Origin: RGIG4140 sp045638265
GTDB taxonomy: Bacteria; Pseudomonadota; Alphaproteobacteria; CAAHEQ01; UBA3637
Assembly (NCBI GenBank): GCA_045638265.1
Contig: JAZUBA010000055.1
Coordinates: forward strand, 1-11,071
Direction: 5' to 3'
DNA: 11,071 nt
Shown: positions 1 through 7,780 of the stretch, one piece after another
How the letters are laid out: each line of letters opens with the position of its first letter
Numbering within the stretch: position 1 is the stretch's first letter
The notes under the pieces: generated by a model
What the model was told of the DNA's origin: nothing
Seen by the model: the letters and a program-made list of their open reading frames with translations, nothing else
Database searches by the model: none
Position numbers and translations under genes: made by a program

Positions 1-99
1 GAAATCGGGTTTGACAGTGTATCTGAGGAATTATGTCGTCAATGTGGCAAATATCCATTTAACGGTGTTTGTTATTTAAATCCTGTTAATCCTGTTTAA
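1..99 (+). CDS. C-terminal fragment of a Cys-rich protein (5' end outside window)
   Basis: Frame 1 is open from the window edge to TAA at 97-99 and gives 32 residues. The tail contains CRQCGKYPFNGVCY, that is CxxCG, a short spacer, then NGxCY. The same pattern occurs inside the large prepilin-like protein at the other end of this window (for example CLDCG...NGYC at its residues 511-523). I infer that this is the end of another member of that Cys-rich surface protein family, but only 32 residues are visible and no N-terminal signal can be seen. A strong hairpin with a T-run follows within 20 bases, which supports a true gene end. It converges on gatB. Confidence 0.5.
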   Translation, partial: EIGFDSVSEELCRQCGKYPFNGVCYLNPVNPV

Positions 100-115
100 A
101 TATTGTTGTTGTAAT

Positions 116-157
116 AAAAAAAAGACTTACGAATTAAACTCTGTAAGTCTTTTTTTG
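116..157. terminator. Bidirectional rho-independent terminator
   Basis: An eight-A run and GACTTAC (124-130) pair with GTAAGTC (143-149) and a seven-T run (150-156) around a 12-base loop. Because the stem is flanked by A on one side and T on the other, it works on both strands. It lies between the plus-strand gene ending at 99 and gatB, which ends at 172 on the minus strand, and can serve both. Confidence 0.85.
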
Positions 158-171
158 TTTTTGATTAATTA

Positions 172-1626
172 TTATTCAGCTAGTTTTTTATCAAGTAACT
201 GATTGGCAAGTGCCGGATTAACTTTACCTTGTGAGGCTTTCATAATTTGTCCGACAAACCAACCTTTTAATTTATCTTTACCTGCTTTGATTTCAGCAAC
301 TTTATCAGCATTTTGTGCTAAAATATCAGCAATTAAGGCTTCAATGGCTCCTGTATCAGAAACTTGTTTTAATCCTTTTTCTTCTACGATAACCGCCGGA
401 GCTTTACCAGTTTCAGCCATAATTTCAAAAACTTCTTTTGCAATTTTGCCTGAAATTGTACCATCAGCAATTAAACCAACTAATGCACCTAAATTTTCGG
501 CACTAATCGGACTTTCAGTAATGGATTGATTTGTTTTGTTTAAATAAGCAAATAAATCACCCATAACCCAGTTAGCCACTTTTTTGGCATCCTGACCTTG
601 AATTGCCGTTTCAAAATAATGTGATGTTTCTTTATCAGCAGTCAAAATACCAGCATCATATGGTGTTAAACCTAATTGTTCAATATACCGTTTTTTCTTT
701 GCTTCTGGTAATTCCGGTAAATTTTTACGAATATTTTCAATATATTCATCTGTTAAAATAACAGGTAACAAATCCGGATCAGGGAAGTAACGATAATCGT
801 TTGCATTTTCCTTAGAACGCATTGGACGTGTTTCTAAATTAACCGAGTCAAACAAACGTGTTTCTTGATCAACCATGCCGCCGGCTTCGTATAAATCAAC
901 CTGACGGTTGGCTTCAATTTCAATTGCTTGCATAACAAAACGAACAGAGTTAACGTTTTTAACTTCAACACGAGGTCTTAAATCTGTTTCGCCGACTTTC
1001 CGAACTGAAATATTGACGTCGCAACGCATTGAACCTTCATCCATATTGCCGTCGCATGTTTCTAATGCACGCACAATAGCACGCAATTGACGTAAGTATT
1101 CCCCTGCTTCTTCCGGTGTACGCATATCCGGTTTGGAAACAATTTCCATTAATCCGACACCACAACGGTTTAAGTCAATAAATGATTTTGTCGGACTCAT
1201 ATCGTGAATAGATTTTGCAGCATCTTGTTCCAAGTGTAACCGTTCTACACCAATTTTACGTGTACCATCCGATGTTGTTACTTCAATATATCCTTCTCCG
1301 ACAATCGGATGATATAATTGACTGATTTGATATCCTTGTGGTAAATCAGCATAGAAATAATTTTTGCGGTCAAAACGAGAATATTTGTTAATAACGGCAT
1401 TTAAGCCCATCCCAGTTTTAACACATTGTTCAATACATTTTTCATTAACAGACGGTAACATTCCAGGGAATGCGGCATCAATAAATGAAACATGCGTATT
1501 TTGTTCAGCACCGAAAATGGCACTTGACGGAGAAAATACTTTTGATTTTGAGATAATCTGACAATGAACTTCTAAACCAATGACCAATTCCCAATCTGAT
1601 GTTTTTCCTTGAATTGTATATGTCAT
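172..1626 (-). CDS. gatB: Aspartyl/glutamyl-tRNA amidotransferase subunit B
   Basis: GatB is the tRNA-binding and kinase subunit of GatCAB. It phosphorylates the side chain of Glu-tRNA(Gln) (or Asp-tRNA(Asn)) and receives ammonia from GatA to give the correctly amidated aminoacyl-tRNA in the cytoplasm. The 484 residues match the usual family length. The N-terminal cradle shows VIGLEVH near residue 16, FDRKNYFYADLPQGYQISQ near 85-103, EGSMRCDVNIS near 198-208, and DYRYFPDPDLLP near 277-288. The C-terminal YqeY-like helical tail ends with the conserved GWFVGQIMKASQGKVNP stretch. The start ATG (1624-1626) has AAAGGA about 7 bases upstream, inside the end of gatA; the gatA stop is only 3 bases away, so translation is probably coupled. 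It is the last gene of the operon and ends into the 116-157 terminator. Nothing is truncated or missing. Identification is very secure; whether Gln, Asn or both are made this way depends on synthetases not in the window. Confidence 0.97.
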   Translation of the reverse strand: MTYTIQGKTSDWELVIGLEVHCQIISKSKVFSPSSAIFGAEQNTHVSFIDAAFPGMLPSVNEKCIEQCVKTGMGLNAVINKYSRFDRKNYFYADLPQGYQISQLYHPIVGEGYIEVTTSDGTRKIGVERLHLEQDAAKSIHDMSPTKSFIDLNRCGVGLMEIVSKPDMRTPEEAGEYLRQLRAIVRALETCDGNMDEGSMRCDVNISVRKVGETDLRPRVEVKNVNSVRFVMQAIEIEANRQVDLYEAGGMVDQETRLFDSVNLETRPMRSKENANDYRYFPDPDLLPVILTDEYIENIRKNLPELPEAKKKRYIEQLGLTPYDAGILTADKETSHYFETAIQGQDAKKVANWVMGDLFAYLNKTNQSITESPISAENLGALVGLIADGTISGKIAKEVFEIMAETGKAPAVIVEEKGLKQVSDTGAIEALIADILAQNADKVAEIKAGKDKLKGWFVGQIMKASQGKVNPALANQLLDKKLAE

Positions 1627-1629
1627 ATT

Positions 1630-3114
1630 TTATCCTTTCACATAATGTGGTGTTTTATCAAATTTGGCTTCGTCTTCCAAAATTTGAGCAACTTGGAATA
1701 CTGTATTTTCATCAAAATGTTTACCGATAATCTGTAAACCAACCGGCAATCCGTTATCAGCTAATCCAACCGGCAAAGCCAATGAAGGAACACCCGCTAA
1801 TGAACTTGGTGTTGTAAATACGTCGCCCAAATAAGTATCAACAGGACTCATATTTTTCATCGCTTCATAAGAAACAGCCGTTGTTGGTGCAGCCGGTGCC
1901 AAAATAGCATCAACCGTTTGAAATGCTTTAATAAAATCATCGTGAATCAAACGACGAACCCGTTGAGCACGAATGTAATAAGCGTCATAAAAACCGGCAG
2001 ATAACACAAAAGTACCCAATAAAATACGGCGGATAACTTCAGGACCAAATCCGTCTGTTCTTGTGTTTTCATACATTTCATTTAATGTTTTACCTTCAAC
2101 ACGAGTTGTATAGCGAACCCCGTCATAACGTGAAAGGTTTGATGAAGCTTCAGCACAAGCAATAATATAATAGACAGGTAAAGCATATTTTGTATGAGGT
2201 AAAGAAATTTCAACAATTTCAGCACCTGCATTTTTTAAATAATCAATACCTTTATCCCATACGGCAGCAACGGCTGGATTTAAATCTTTGGAACGATATT
2301 CTTTTGGAATACCGATTTTTTTACCTTTTAAATCACCTGTTAATGCCTGTGTAAAATCTGGTACAGGCATATCAGCAACTGTTGAGTCGAACTGATCCAT
2401 ACCAGCCATTTCATTTAACATTAAAGCACAGTCTTTAACCGAGCGTGTCATTGGCCCTGCTTGATCTAATGATGAGGCAAAAGCAACAATACCATAACGA
2501 GAACAGCGACCATAAGTCGGTTTTATACCCGTGATACCGCAAAATGAAGCCGGTTGACGAATAGAACCACCTGTATCAGAACCTGTTGCACCCATACATA
2601 AACCAGCAGCAACAGCAGCAGCTGAACCACCCGATGAACCACCTGGAACTAAATTATATTCGCCATTTTCATCTGCCCATGGGTTTTTGGAAACTCCAAA
2701 ATAACTGGTCATTGTTGAACCGCCCATAGCAAATTGGTCGGTGTTAACTTTTCCCAACATAATAGTACCGGCATCTTTTAATTTTTGTGTAACAGTTGAT
2801 TCGTAAGGCGGAACAAATTGAGATAAGATTTTGGAAGCAGCAGTTGTGCGAATTCCTTTTGTACAATACAAATCCTTATTGGCAATAGGAATACCTTCTA
2901 ACCGTCCGATTTTTTCACCGTTTGCTCGTTTTTTGTCAGAGGCTTCAGCTTGTGCTAAAGCTAATTCCGGTGTTTCTGTAATATATGTATTTAAAAATCT
3001 TGCCTTTTCCATTTCAGCCAAATGAGCTTTTGTCAATTCAACTGATGAAATTTCTTTTTTATCAAGCAAATCCAAAGCTTGACTAATTGTTAAATCTGTT
3101 AATTGAGAAACCAT
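1630..3114 (-). CDS. gatA: Aspartyl/glutamyl-tRNA amidotransferase subunit A (glutaminase)
   Basis: GatA hydrolyses glutamine (or asparagine) and channels the ammonia to GatB. The 494-residue protein is a full-length amidase-signature enzyme. The Ser-cisSer-Lys triad is visible: Lys80 in PIANKDLY, cis-Ser160 in PGGSSGGSAAAVAAG, and nucleophile Ser184 in GSDTGGSIRQPA; the spacing of 24 residues between the two serines is that of the family. The C-terminal part carries PSLAGVPSLALPVG and GLPVGLQIIGKHFDE, the usual closing motifs. The ATG at 3112-3114 is 3 bases past the gatC stop, and its ribosome binding site GGTGGAG overlaps the last gatC codons, so the two genes should be translationally coupled. 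Together with GatC and GatB it makes the heterotrimer. I see no anomaly. Confidence 0.97.
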   Translation of the reverse strand: MVSQLTDLTISQALDLLDKKEISSVELTKAHLAEMEKARFLNTYITETPELALAQAEASDKKRANGEKIGRLEGIPIANKDLYCTKGIRTTAASKILSQFVPPYESTVTQKLKDAGTIMLGKVNTDQFAMGGSTMTSYFGVSKNPWADENGEYNLVPGGSSGGSAAAVAAGLCMGATGSDTGGSIRQPASFCGITGIKPTYGRCSRYGIVAFASSLDQAGPMTRSVKDCALMLNEMAGMDQFDSTVADMPVPDFTQALTGDLKGKKIGIPKEYRSKDLNPAVAAVWDKGIDYLKNAGAEIVEISLPHTKYALPVYYIIACAEASSNLSRYDGVRYTTRVEGKTLNEMYENTRTDGFGPEVIRRILLGTFVLSAGFYDAYYIRAQRVRRLIHDDFIKAFQTVDAILAPAAPTTAVSYEAMKNMSPVDTYLGDVFTTPSSLAGVPSLALPVGLADNGLPVGLQIIGKHFDENTVFQVAQILEDEAKFDKTPHYVKG

Positions 3115-3117
3115 TTT

Positions 3118-3405
3118 TTACTCCACCATTTTAGGTACAACATAAAACCCCTGTATTGTTTCGGGGGCATTTGCCATTAATTCATTCTGTATATCTCCGA
3201 CCGTTACTTCATCGGCACGAATGGCGTTTGTTCTTGGAGATACAGACACCAACGGTTCTACATTACTGACATCAACTTCTTTTAATTCTTCAACCCATTG
3301 TAAAATACTGTTAATATCTTCTGCAAATTTTGCCTCATCTTCTGCCGGAAAACGTAAGCGAGAAAGATTGGCAATGTTTTTAATTGTTTTTTCGTTAAAA
3401 CTCAT
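3118..3405 (-). CDS. gatC: Aspartyl/glutamyl-tRNA amidotransferase subunit C
   Basis: GatC is the small subunit that wraps around the GatA-GatB interface and stabilises the complex. The 95-residue length is normal. Typical features are the N-terminal helix with IANLSRLRF (residues 11-19), the DINSILQWVEELKEVDVSNVEP segment (about 29-50), and the C-terminal APETIQGFYVVPKMVE, which ends with the conserved FxVPK-like motif. ATG at 3403-3405 is preceded by a modest GAGAGAA about 7 bases away. It is the first gene of gatC-gatA-gatB; the 167-base divergent region upstream must contain its promoter. Confidence 0.95.
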   Translation of the reverse strand: MSFNEKTIKNIANLSRLRFPAEDEAKFAEDINSILQWVEELKEVDVSNVEPLVSVSPRTNAIRADEVTVGDIQNELMANAPETIQGFYVVPKMVE

Positions 3406-3429
3406 TGTAATTCTCTCATTTGTTAAGTT

Positions 3430-3496
3430 AAAAAAATACTTTGTTTAAATTATTTCAACCGCCAATTACGATGACTTTTTTTTATAAAAATGTCAA
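3430..3496 (-). promoter_or_regulatory. Probable gatCAB promoter region
   Basis: A perfect -35 hexamer TTGACA lies on the minus strand at 3496-3491, upstream of gatC. At 17 bases the -10 would be CATCGT (3473-3468), a poor match, so the exact promoter is uncertain; the second candidate TTGAAA at 3458-3453 has only T-rich sequence where a -10 is needed. The region sits in the 167-base divergent gap (3406-3572), which contains no gene on either strand. Confidence 0.3.
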
Positions 3497-3513
3497 GTAA
3501 AATCATTTTTTAT

Positions 3514-3541
3514 TTGTTATTTTTGTGGAAAAGAATATAAT
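3514..3541 (+). promoter_or_regulatory. Promoter of the VirB3-VirB4N paralogue
   Basis: TTGTTA (3514-3519), a 16-base spacer, and a perfect TATAAT (3536-3541) lie 31 bases ahead of the start codon at 3573. A strong purine ribosome binding site, AAAGGGGGA at 3561-3569, follows. Upstream AT-rich tracts may help. The good promoter and ribosome binding site argue that the gene is still expressed. Confidence 0.6.
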
Positions 3542-3572
3542 TAAATAAATTTACATTCAAAAAGGGGGATTT

Positions 3573-4817
3573 ATGCAAAAAAAAACAAACATACATTTTA
3601 CCATTCCTTCTAATATTTGGGGTGTTCCTATTGCGTTATTTGAAAAAAACGGGGTATATTGGCTTATATTAATGCTCGTCTTTGTTTTTTTGTTCAGATC
3701 AAATCCGTTATTTTGTTTTTTGGGTTTTGTATTGTCTCATCTTATTTTTTGTTGTTCACCGTTTTTTACGGTAAAAGCTTTGGTTGCAAAATATGAGCGT
3801 TTACGAAAAAGCCGTTATATTGAAACAGATATTCCATTTGACAAATTAGAGAAAGACGAATCAACAGTTATTCTAAAAGATGGTGGACTTTGTCGTATTT
3901 ATGTTTTAAAAGACATTGCTAATGTACCTGAAGAACAACAAATTTTTTTATGGGAGAAATGGTTTAAATCCATAGCGGAGTCATCTAAAATATTTTCCTT
4001 GCCATTTGAAAAACATCAGGCTTCCGTTAAAATTCTAACATGGCGCCAAAAAGAGCAAAACAATTTTGAAAATGAGTGTTTTTTGATTTTGTCCGTAAAA
4101 AAATCGCCGACGATGTATGATGATATGCAAAAAATGTGTCAAAAAACAGAAAACATATTGGGTTTGTTTCAGCCACTTTTATTGTCGGCAGATACCAATA
4201 TTTCTCCTTTACTTATTTTTGCCGAAATAACTTCACCTATTACACCGTTATACATGATTGGATCTGAATCCAAAAGTATTTCAGAACAACTTTCATCAAA
4301 TGAAATTCATATGGAAAACAAAGGAGTGATTTGTTTTCAACAAGGCAAAAAATGTCGTTACCTTTCATCTGTTACTGTTAAAAAAAGTGCTGAAATGATT
4401 GATACAAAATTAATTGAAGACATTCAAAGTATTGACGCTGAATGCATGTTTTTACATGATATACATGTATATAATTCTAAAATGTCAGATATTTATGTAA
4501 AACAACGTAAAATATTTGATTTCAAAAATTGTATCGGGCGATTAAATCGTTATCAACAAACAAATAAATTGTTAGAACAAGGAGAAGTTTTAGTTCAAAT
4601 GGGAATAAGTGTTTTTATTTGGAGCAATTCAAAACAAGAATTAGCAAATACAGAAAACAAAATAAAATCAATATATTCTTCTTATAATTATGAAGTTGTA
4701 AAAAACACAAATACTGATGTTGCAACGTATATGTCTTTATTCCCTGTATCTACAACATATCCGTTAAAATTAAATTATTTGTCAAGTGAGGCAGCGTTAT
4801 TGTGTTATACAAAATAA
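3573..4817 (+). CDS. ATPase-less VirB3-VirB4 N-terminal-domain fusion paralogue
   Basis: The 414-residue protein combines two parts. Residues about 10-75 look like VirB3: IPSNIWGVP, then two hydrophobic segments at about 29-41 and 45-61, comparable with PPRLFWAP and the hairpin of the true VirB3 downstream. Residues about 87-414 align by eye with VirB4 residues 61-424: FDKLEKDESTVILKDGGLCR against FSKLNEDGATIHLRNGSLAR, IEDIQSIDAECMFLHDI against IADILSIDCEVTMTHNI, VKQRKI against LQQRKM, and LFPVSTTYPLKLNYLSSEAA against QFPTYEIYPRTFLYLSRVVA. The protein stops about 50 residues before the position of Walker A, so there is no Walker A, Walker B or other ATPase motif. It also lacks the separate hydrophobic segment that VirB4 has at its own N-terminus. 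VirB3-VirB4 fusions are known in other type IV systems, but those keep the ATPase. Spot-checked blocks are richer in A+T than in virB4 (52/180 G+C against 69/180), which fits relaxed selection or different ancestry. It could be an accessory inner-membrane subunit or a clean remnant; function is not proven. Confidence 0.8.
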   Translation: MQKKTNIHFTIPSNIWGVPIALFEKNGVYWLILMLVFVFLFRSNPLFCFLGFVLSHLIFCCSPFFTVKALVAKYERLRKSRYIETDIPFDKLEKDESTVILKDGGLCRIYVLKDIANVPEEQQIFLWEKWFKSIAESSKIFSLPFEKHQASVKILTWRQKEQNNFENECFLILSVKKSPTMYDDMQKMCQKTENILGLFQPLLLSADTNISPLLIFAEITSPITPLYMIGSESKSISEQLSSNEIHMENKGVICFQQGKKCRYLSSVTVKKSAEMIDTKLIEDIQSIDAECMFLHDIHVYNSKMSDIYVKQRKIFDFKNCIGRLNRYQQTNKLLEQGEVLVQMGISVFIWSNSKQELANTENKIKSIYSSYNYEVVKNTNTDVATYMSLFPVSTTYPLKLNYLSSEAALLCYTK

Positions 4818-4858
4818 GGTTTTTTCGCAAATTATGTCCGACTTACTTATGTTTTTTC

Positions 4859-4886
4859 AAAAAAATGCCGATTTTTTGCATTTTTT
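4859..4886 (+). terminator. Weak hairpin terminator after the paralogue
   Basis: AAAAAATGC (4860-4868) pairs with GCATTTTTT (4878-4886) around a 9-base loop; only the three inner pairs are mixed sequence and the rest are A-T, and the right arm is itself the T-run. It lies 42 bases after the TAA of the 414-residue gene and just before the virB3 promoter, so it would separate the two transcription units. The stem is weak, so read-through is likely. Confidence 0.45.
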
Positions 4887-4907
4887 ACTATTAATTTATT
4901 TTTAATA

Positions 4908-4916
4908 TGATATAAT
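4908..4916 (+). promoter_or_regulatory. Extended -10 promoter of virB3-virB4
   Basis: TGATATAAT is a textbook extended -10 (TG, one base, perfect TATAAT at 4911-4916). No good -35 is seen at 16-18 bases, which an extended -10 can tolerate. It would give a leader of roughly 30 bases containing the AAAGGA ribosome binding site at 4939-4944. It implies that virB3-virB4 are transcribed independently of the preceding paralogue. Confidence 0.6.
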
Positions 4917-4952
4917 GATAAAAAGAAATGATTCGTTGAAAGGATTGTTCGT

Positions 4953-5243
4953 ATGCGTGAACCGATATTAAAAGCAGTTGCAATGCCACCTCGTCTTTTT
5001 TGGGCGCCGTTTGTTCCGGCTGTTGTTAATGCATCTGTTCAAATGGGTGTTATGTTTATGTGCAACGTTGCTTTGCATTGGAATCCTTTGTGGTTTATTC
5101 CATTCATTTTGATTGGCCATATTGGGGTGGCAGCTATGGCATGGCGTGAACCTCATATGTCCAAAATGATGATGACATACGGTCCAATGTCCTCACCAAC
5201 GAAAAACGTTTATCCTGTTAAAGGTCATAAATTAGCTCCATAG
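4953..5243 (+). CDS. virB3: Type IV secretion inner-membrane protein VirB3
   Basis: VirB3 is a small inner-membrane protein that anchors the VirB4 ATPase and is part of the inner-membrane complex of type IV secretion systems. The 96 residues are of family length. The N-terminus REPILKAVAMPPRLFWAP is VirB3-like, two hydrophobic segments follow at about 21-40 and 45-63, and then WREPHMSKMM, the conserved region just after the membrane hairpin. ATG 4953 has AAAGGA 8 bases upstream. virB4 starts 18 bases after its TAG, the normal VirB3-VirB4 order, which strongly supports the assignment. No virB2, virB5 or virB6 is adjacent; the rest of the apparatus must be elsewhere in the genome. Confidence 0.88.
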   Translation: MREPILKAVAMPPRLFWAPFVPAVVNASVQMGVMFMCNVALHWNPLWFIPFILIGHIGVAAMAWREPHMSKMMMTYGPMSSPTKNVYPVKGHKLAP

Positions 5244-5261
5244 GAATAAGGAAAATAAGAT

Positions 5262-7706
5262 ATGAATAATATACCTATTGACATAGATGTTCTTGGAATG
5301 TTGGCATATGGCGCATCCTCTTATTCCACTTGGGTTGCCGTTTTTGGTATTCTTGGGGCAATGATGATTGCCTCGGCTTTTGTTACTAATTTAGCCAACA
5401 TTGTTTTACCGAAACCACGTGAAACACGCGTGTCTGATTTTTTGCCTTTCAGTAAATTAAATGAAGACGGGGCAACAATTCATTTGCGTAACGGTTCTTT
5501 GGCTCGTGTTTATGAAGTGAAAGGTGTTGATACAACTTTACTAACTGGCGTTGAAAGACGAACGCTAACCGAAGCCCGTAAACGTTGGATTGATTCTATG
5601 GCGCAACTGGAAGTTGTATCTCGTGTGATTACAATTCGTGAAAAAGTGCCTTTGGCAAATATGGGAAAACACAAAGATTGCAAAATGCTTCAAACTGTTT
5701 CTGACAAATGGATGAGTAGTTTGCACCGTGTTTTTAAAAACAAGCATTATATTGTTATATCCGTCAACGACAGAAAAACAGCCATGGATGATTTACAACA
5801 AGCATCATTGGCATTGACATCTATTTTGGATATGTATCAACCCCGATTAATCAGTGAAAAACCGCCATTTAAAACAAAAGATGAAAGTCCGTTTTGGTTG
5901 TTTGCTCAATTGTGTAGTCCATTATCTGTTCCTAAACCGCGTATTGGCGGTGAGCAAAATGAATATTTGAATGCTTTATTAACCTCGGATTATATTCATT
6001 TTACTAAGGATGAGGGTATTATAAAATTTATTTCCGGCGATAAAGAAAAATTAGGGATATGTATCGGTATTCGTAAGCCGGGTGATTTTATGGATGAGCA
6101 AATGATTGCCGATATTTTGAGTATTGACTGTGAAGTTACTATGACTCACAATATTAAAGCGATTCCGATGATTAAAGCGAATATGATGTTGTTGCAACAA
6201 CGTAAAATGGCTTTTTTGACAACTTTATCACACAACGTATATGCACAATACAGTACCGCATTAGAATGGCTGGATCAATCAGACGCAGATGGTCAAACAT
6301 TAAATGAATATGCTATGACGGTTTTTGTTTTTGGTGATACAAAAGAAGAAATCAAATTCGGGCAAGAAGAAATTGAAAAAATTTGTCGGTTGTATAACGT
6401 TACACCTGTTCGGGATGGATGGGCAGCGCAAGCATCTTTCTTTGCACAATTTCCAACATATGAAATTTATCCAAGAACATTTTTATATTTATCACGCGTT
6501 GTTGCTTGTGGTGTTTGTATTGACAAAACTGCAGAAGGTCGGACAAAATCTGACTGGGGTCCGATGCCATTATCTTATTTTAGAACCATTACGGGAACAC
6601 CTTATGCTTTCCAATTCCACGTTTCGGAAGAACAATATGCCGTTGCTCATACAGCACTTATCGGACCAACCGGTCAAGGTAAAACAACATTCTTCTCATT
6701 TATGGCTGGTCAATCAATGCGTATTCCTGATTTGCACACTTATTTCTTTGATAGAAACAACGGTGCAAAAGTGTTTGCATTGATGCAAGGAGCACCTTAT
6801 GTTCGCTTTGACGGTGGTGAAGAATCGGTATCTTTGAATCCTTTTGCCGTTCCCGATACATCAGACAACAGAGCATTTTTACGAACATGGATGCGAGATA
6901 TTACCGGTGGAACAGATGCTGTTTCTGAACAAGAAATTGCTCGTGCTGTTACAACAGCTTTTGAATATTTAAAACCGGATGAACGGTTAATGAAAAACCT
7001 TTATAAAAGCTGTTTTGCTCCTAATGGTTTTATGCGTCGTGAATTGTTCCGTTGGGTGAATGATGATCAATACGGACGTATTTTCAACTCTTTAACGGAT
7101 AATTTAGACTTGTCTAGTCGATATATGGCTTTTGACTTTACAACTATTTTCCAAGATAGTGTTTTGGCACCGGCTGTTATCAGTTATGTAATGCATCGTA
7201 TTCACACATTAGCTACGGCTATGGGTACACCTAGTTTAATTATGATTGACGAAACAGCTCCGATGTTAGAGCACCCGATGTTTAAAGATAGTTTTATTGT
7301 TGGGTTACGAGAAGGTCGTAAAAAACGTCAGGCATTTTTATGTGCGTTCCAACAACCTCGTTTCTTAGATGATAACGGACTTGGTGATGTGATTCGTGGT
7401 CAATGTCAGACTGTTATTTTCTTCCGAAACCCGCAAGCTAATCCGTCAGACTATGCGACTTGGAATTTAACACAGCGTGAAATGAATTTTATTATGGGCA
7501 AAGAATTTGCTGACAGAAAATATGCCATTCTTGTTTCACGGCCTGCTGTTCATGAATCAGTTATTTTGGACGTTGATTTAAGTGGATTAGGTCCACACTT
7601 AAAAATATATTCATCCGGTAATAAGGATGTATTATTGGCAGAACAATTATCAAAGCAAATTAAGGATACAGATGCTTTGGTACAAGCTTATTTAGAAAAA
7701 GCTTAA
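5262..7706 (+). CDS. virB4: Type IV secretion ATPase VirB4
   Basis: VirB4 is the conserved AAA-type ATPase that drives pilus biogenesis and substrate transfer at the inner membrane. The 814 residues include a hydrophobic segment at about 24-47 (likely membrane contact), the N-terminal CagE/TrbE/VirB domain (about 60-425), and the RecA-like ATPase domain (about 440-790). Visible motifs are Walker A GPTGQGKTT at 468-476 (Lys474), the FDRNNGAKVF strand at 496-505, Walker B LIMIDETAP at 659-667 (Asp663, Glu664), the arginine-rich GLREGRKKRQ at 681-690, and the glutamine motif FQQPRF at 697-701. All catalytic residues appear intact. ATG 5262 has AAGGA 9 bases upstream and sits 18 bases after virB3. 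Transcription should stop at the 7720-7775 hairpin directly after the gene, so no further vir gene shares the operon. Whether the system secretes effectors, takes up DNA or conjugates cannot be told from here. Confidence 0.96.
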   Translation: MNNIPIDIDVLGMLAYGASSYSTWVAVFGILGAMMIASAFVTNLANIVLPKPRETRVSDFLPFSKLNEDGATIHLRNGSLARVYEVKGVDTTLLTGVERRTLTEARKRWIDSMAQLEVVSRVITIREKVPLANMGKHKDCKMLQTVSDKWMSSLHRVFKNKHYIVISVNDRKTAMDDLQQASLALTSILDMYQPRLISEKPPFKTKDESPFWLFAQLCSPLSVPKPRIGGEQNEYLNALLTSDYIHFTKDEGIIKFISGDKEKLGICIGIRKPGDFMDEQMIADILSIDCEVTMTHNIKAIPMIKANMMLLQQRKMAFLTTLSHNVYAQYSTALEWLDQSDADGQTLNEYAMTVFVFGDTKEEIKFGQEEIEKICRLYNVTPVRDGWAAQASFFAQFPTYEIYPRTFLYLSRVVACGVCIDKTAEGRTKSDWGPMPLSYFRTITGTPYAFQFHVSEEQYAVAHTALIGPTGQGKTTFFSFMAGQSMRIPDLHTYFFDRNNGAKVFALMQGAPYVRFDGGEESVSLNPFAVPDTSDNRAFLRTWMRDITGGTDAVSEQEIARAVTTAFEYLKPDERLMKNLYKSCFAPNGFMRRELFRWVNDDQYGRIFNSLTDNLDLSSRYMAFDFTTIFQDSVLAPAVISYVMHRIHTLATAMGTPSLIMIDETAPMLEHPMFKDSFIVGLREGRKKRQAFLCAFQQPRFLDDNGLGDVIRGQCQTVIFFRNPQANPSDYATWNLTQREMNFIMGKEFADRKYAILVSRPAVHESVILDVDLSGLGPHLKIYSSGNKDVLLAEQLSKQIKDTDALVQAYLEKA

Positions 7707-7719
7707 TTGTTTTAAGGAT

Positions 7720-7775
7720 AAAAAAACACCTCTGTGCATGGACTATAACTTGTTCTACACAGAGATGTTTTTTTT
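7720..7775. terminator. Bidirectional rho-independent terminator
   Basis: CTCTGTG (7730-7736) pairs with CACAGAG (7758-7764); after one C-A mismatch the stem continues with ACA/TGT and a run of A paired with a run of T, around a 21-base loop. A-run on the left and T-run on the right make it usable on both strands. It separates convergent virB4 (ends 7706) and the DUF378 gene (ends 7781). Confidence 0.85.
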
Positions 7776-7780
7776 ATAAT

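Noticed and set aside
203..529. 108-residue open frame opposite gatB
   Set aside because: It is antisense to the conserved C-terminal part of gatB and has no protein-family features.
3573..4952. Reading the 414-residue gene as a frameshifted full-length VirB4
   Set aside because: The 135 bases after the stop show no continuation of the ATPase domain in any frame; they hold a hairpin and the virB3 promoter.
6325..6783. 152-residue open frame on the plus strand
   Set aside because: It lies wholly inside virB4 in another frame, has low-complexity composition and no ribosome binding site, while virB4 is certain across this stretch.
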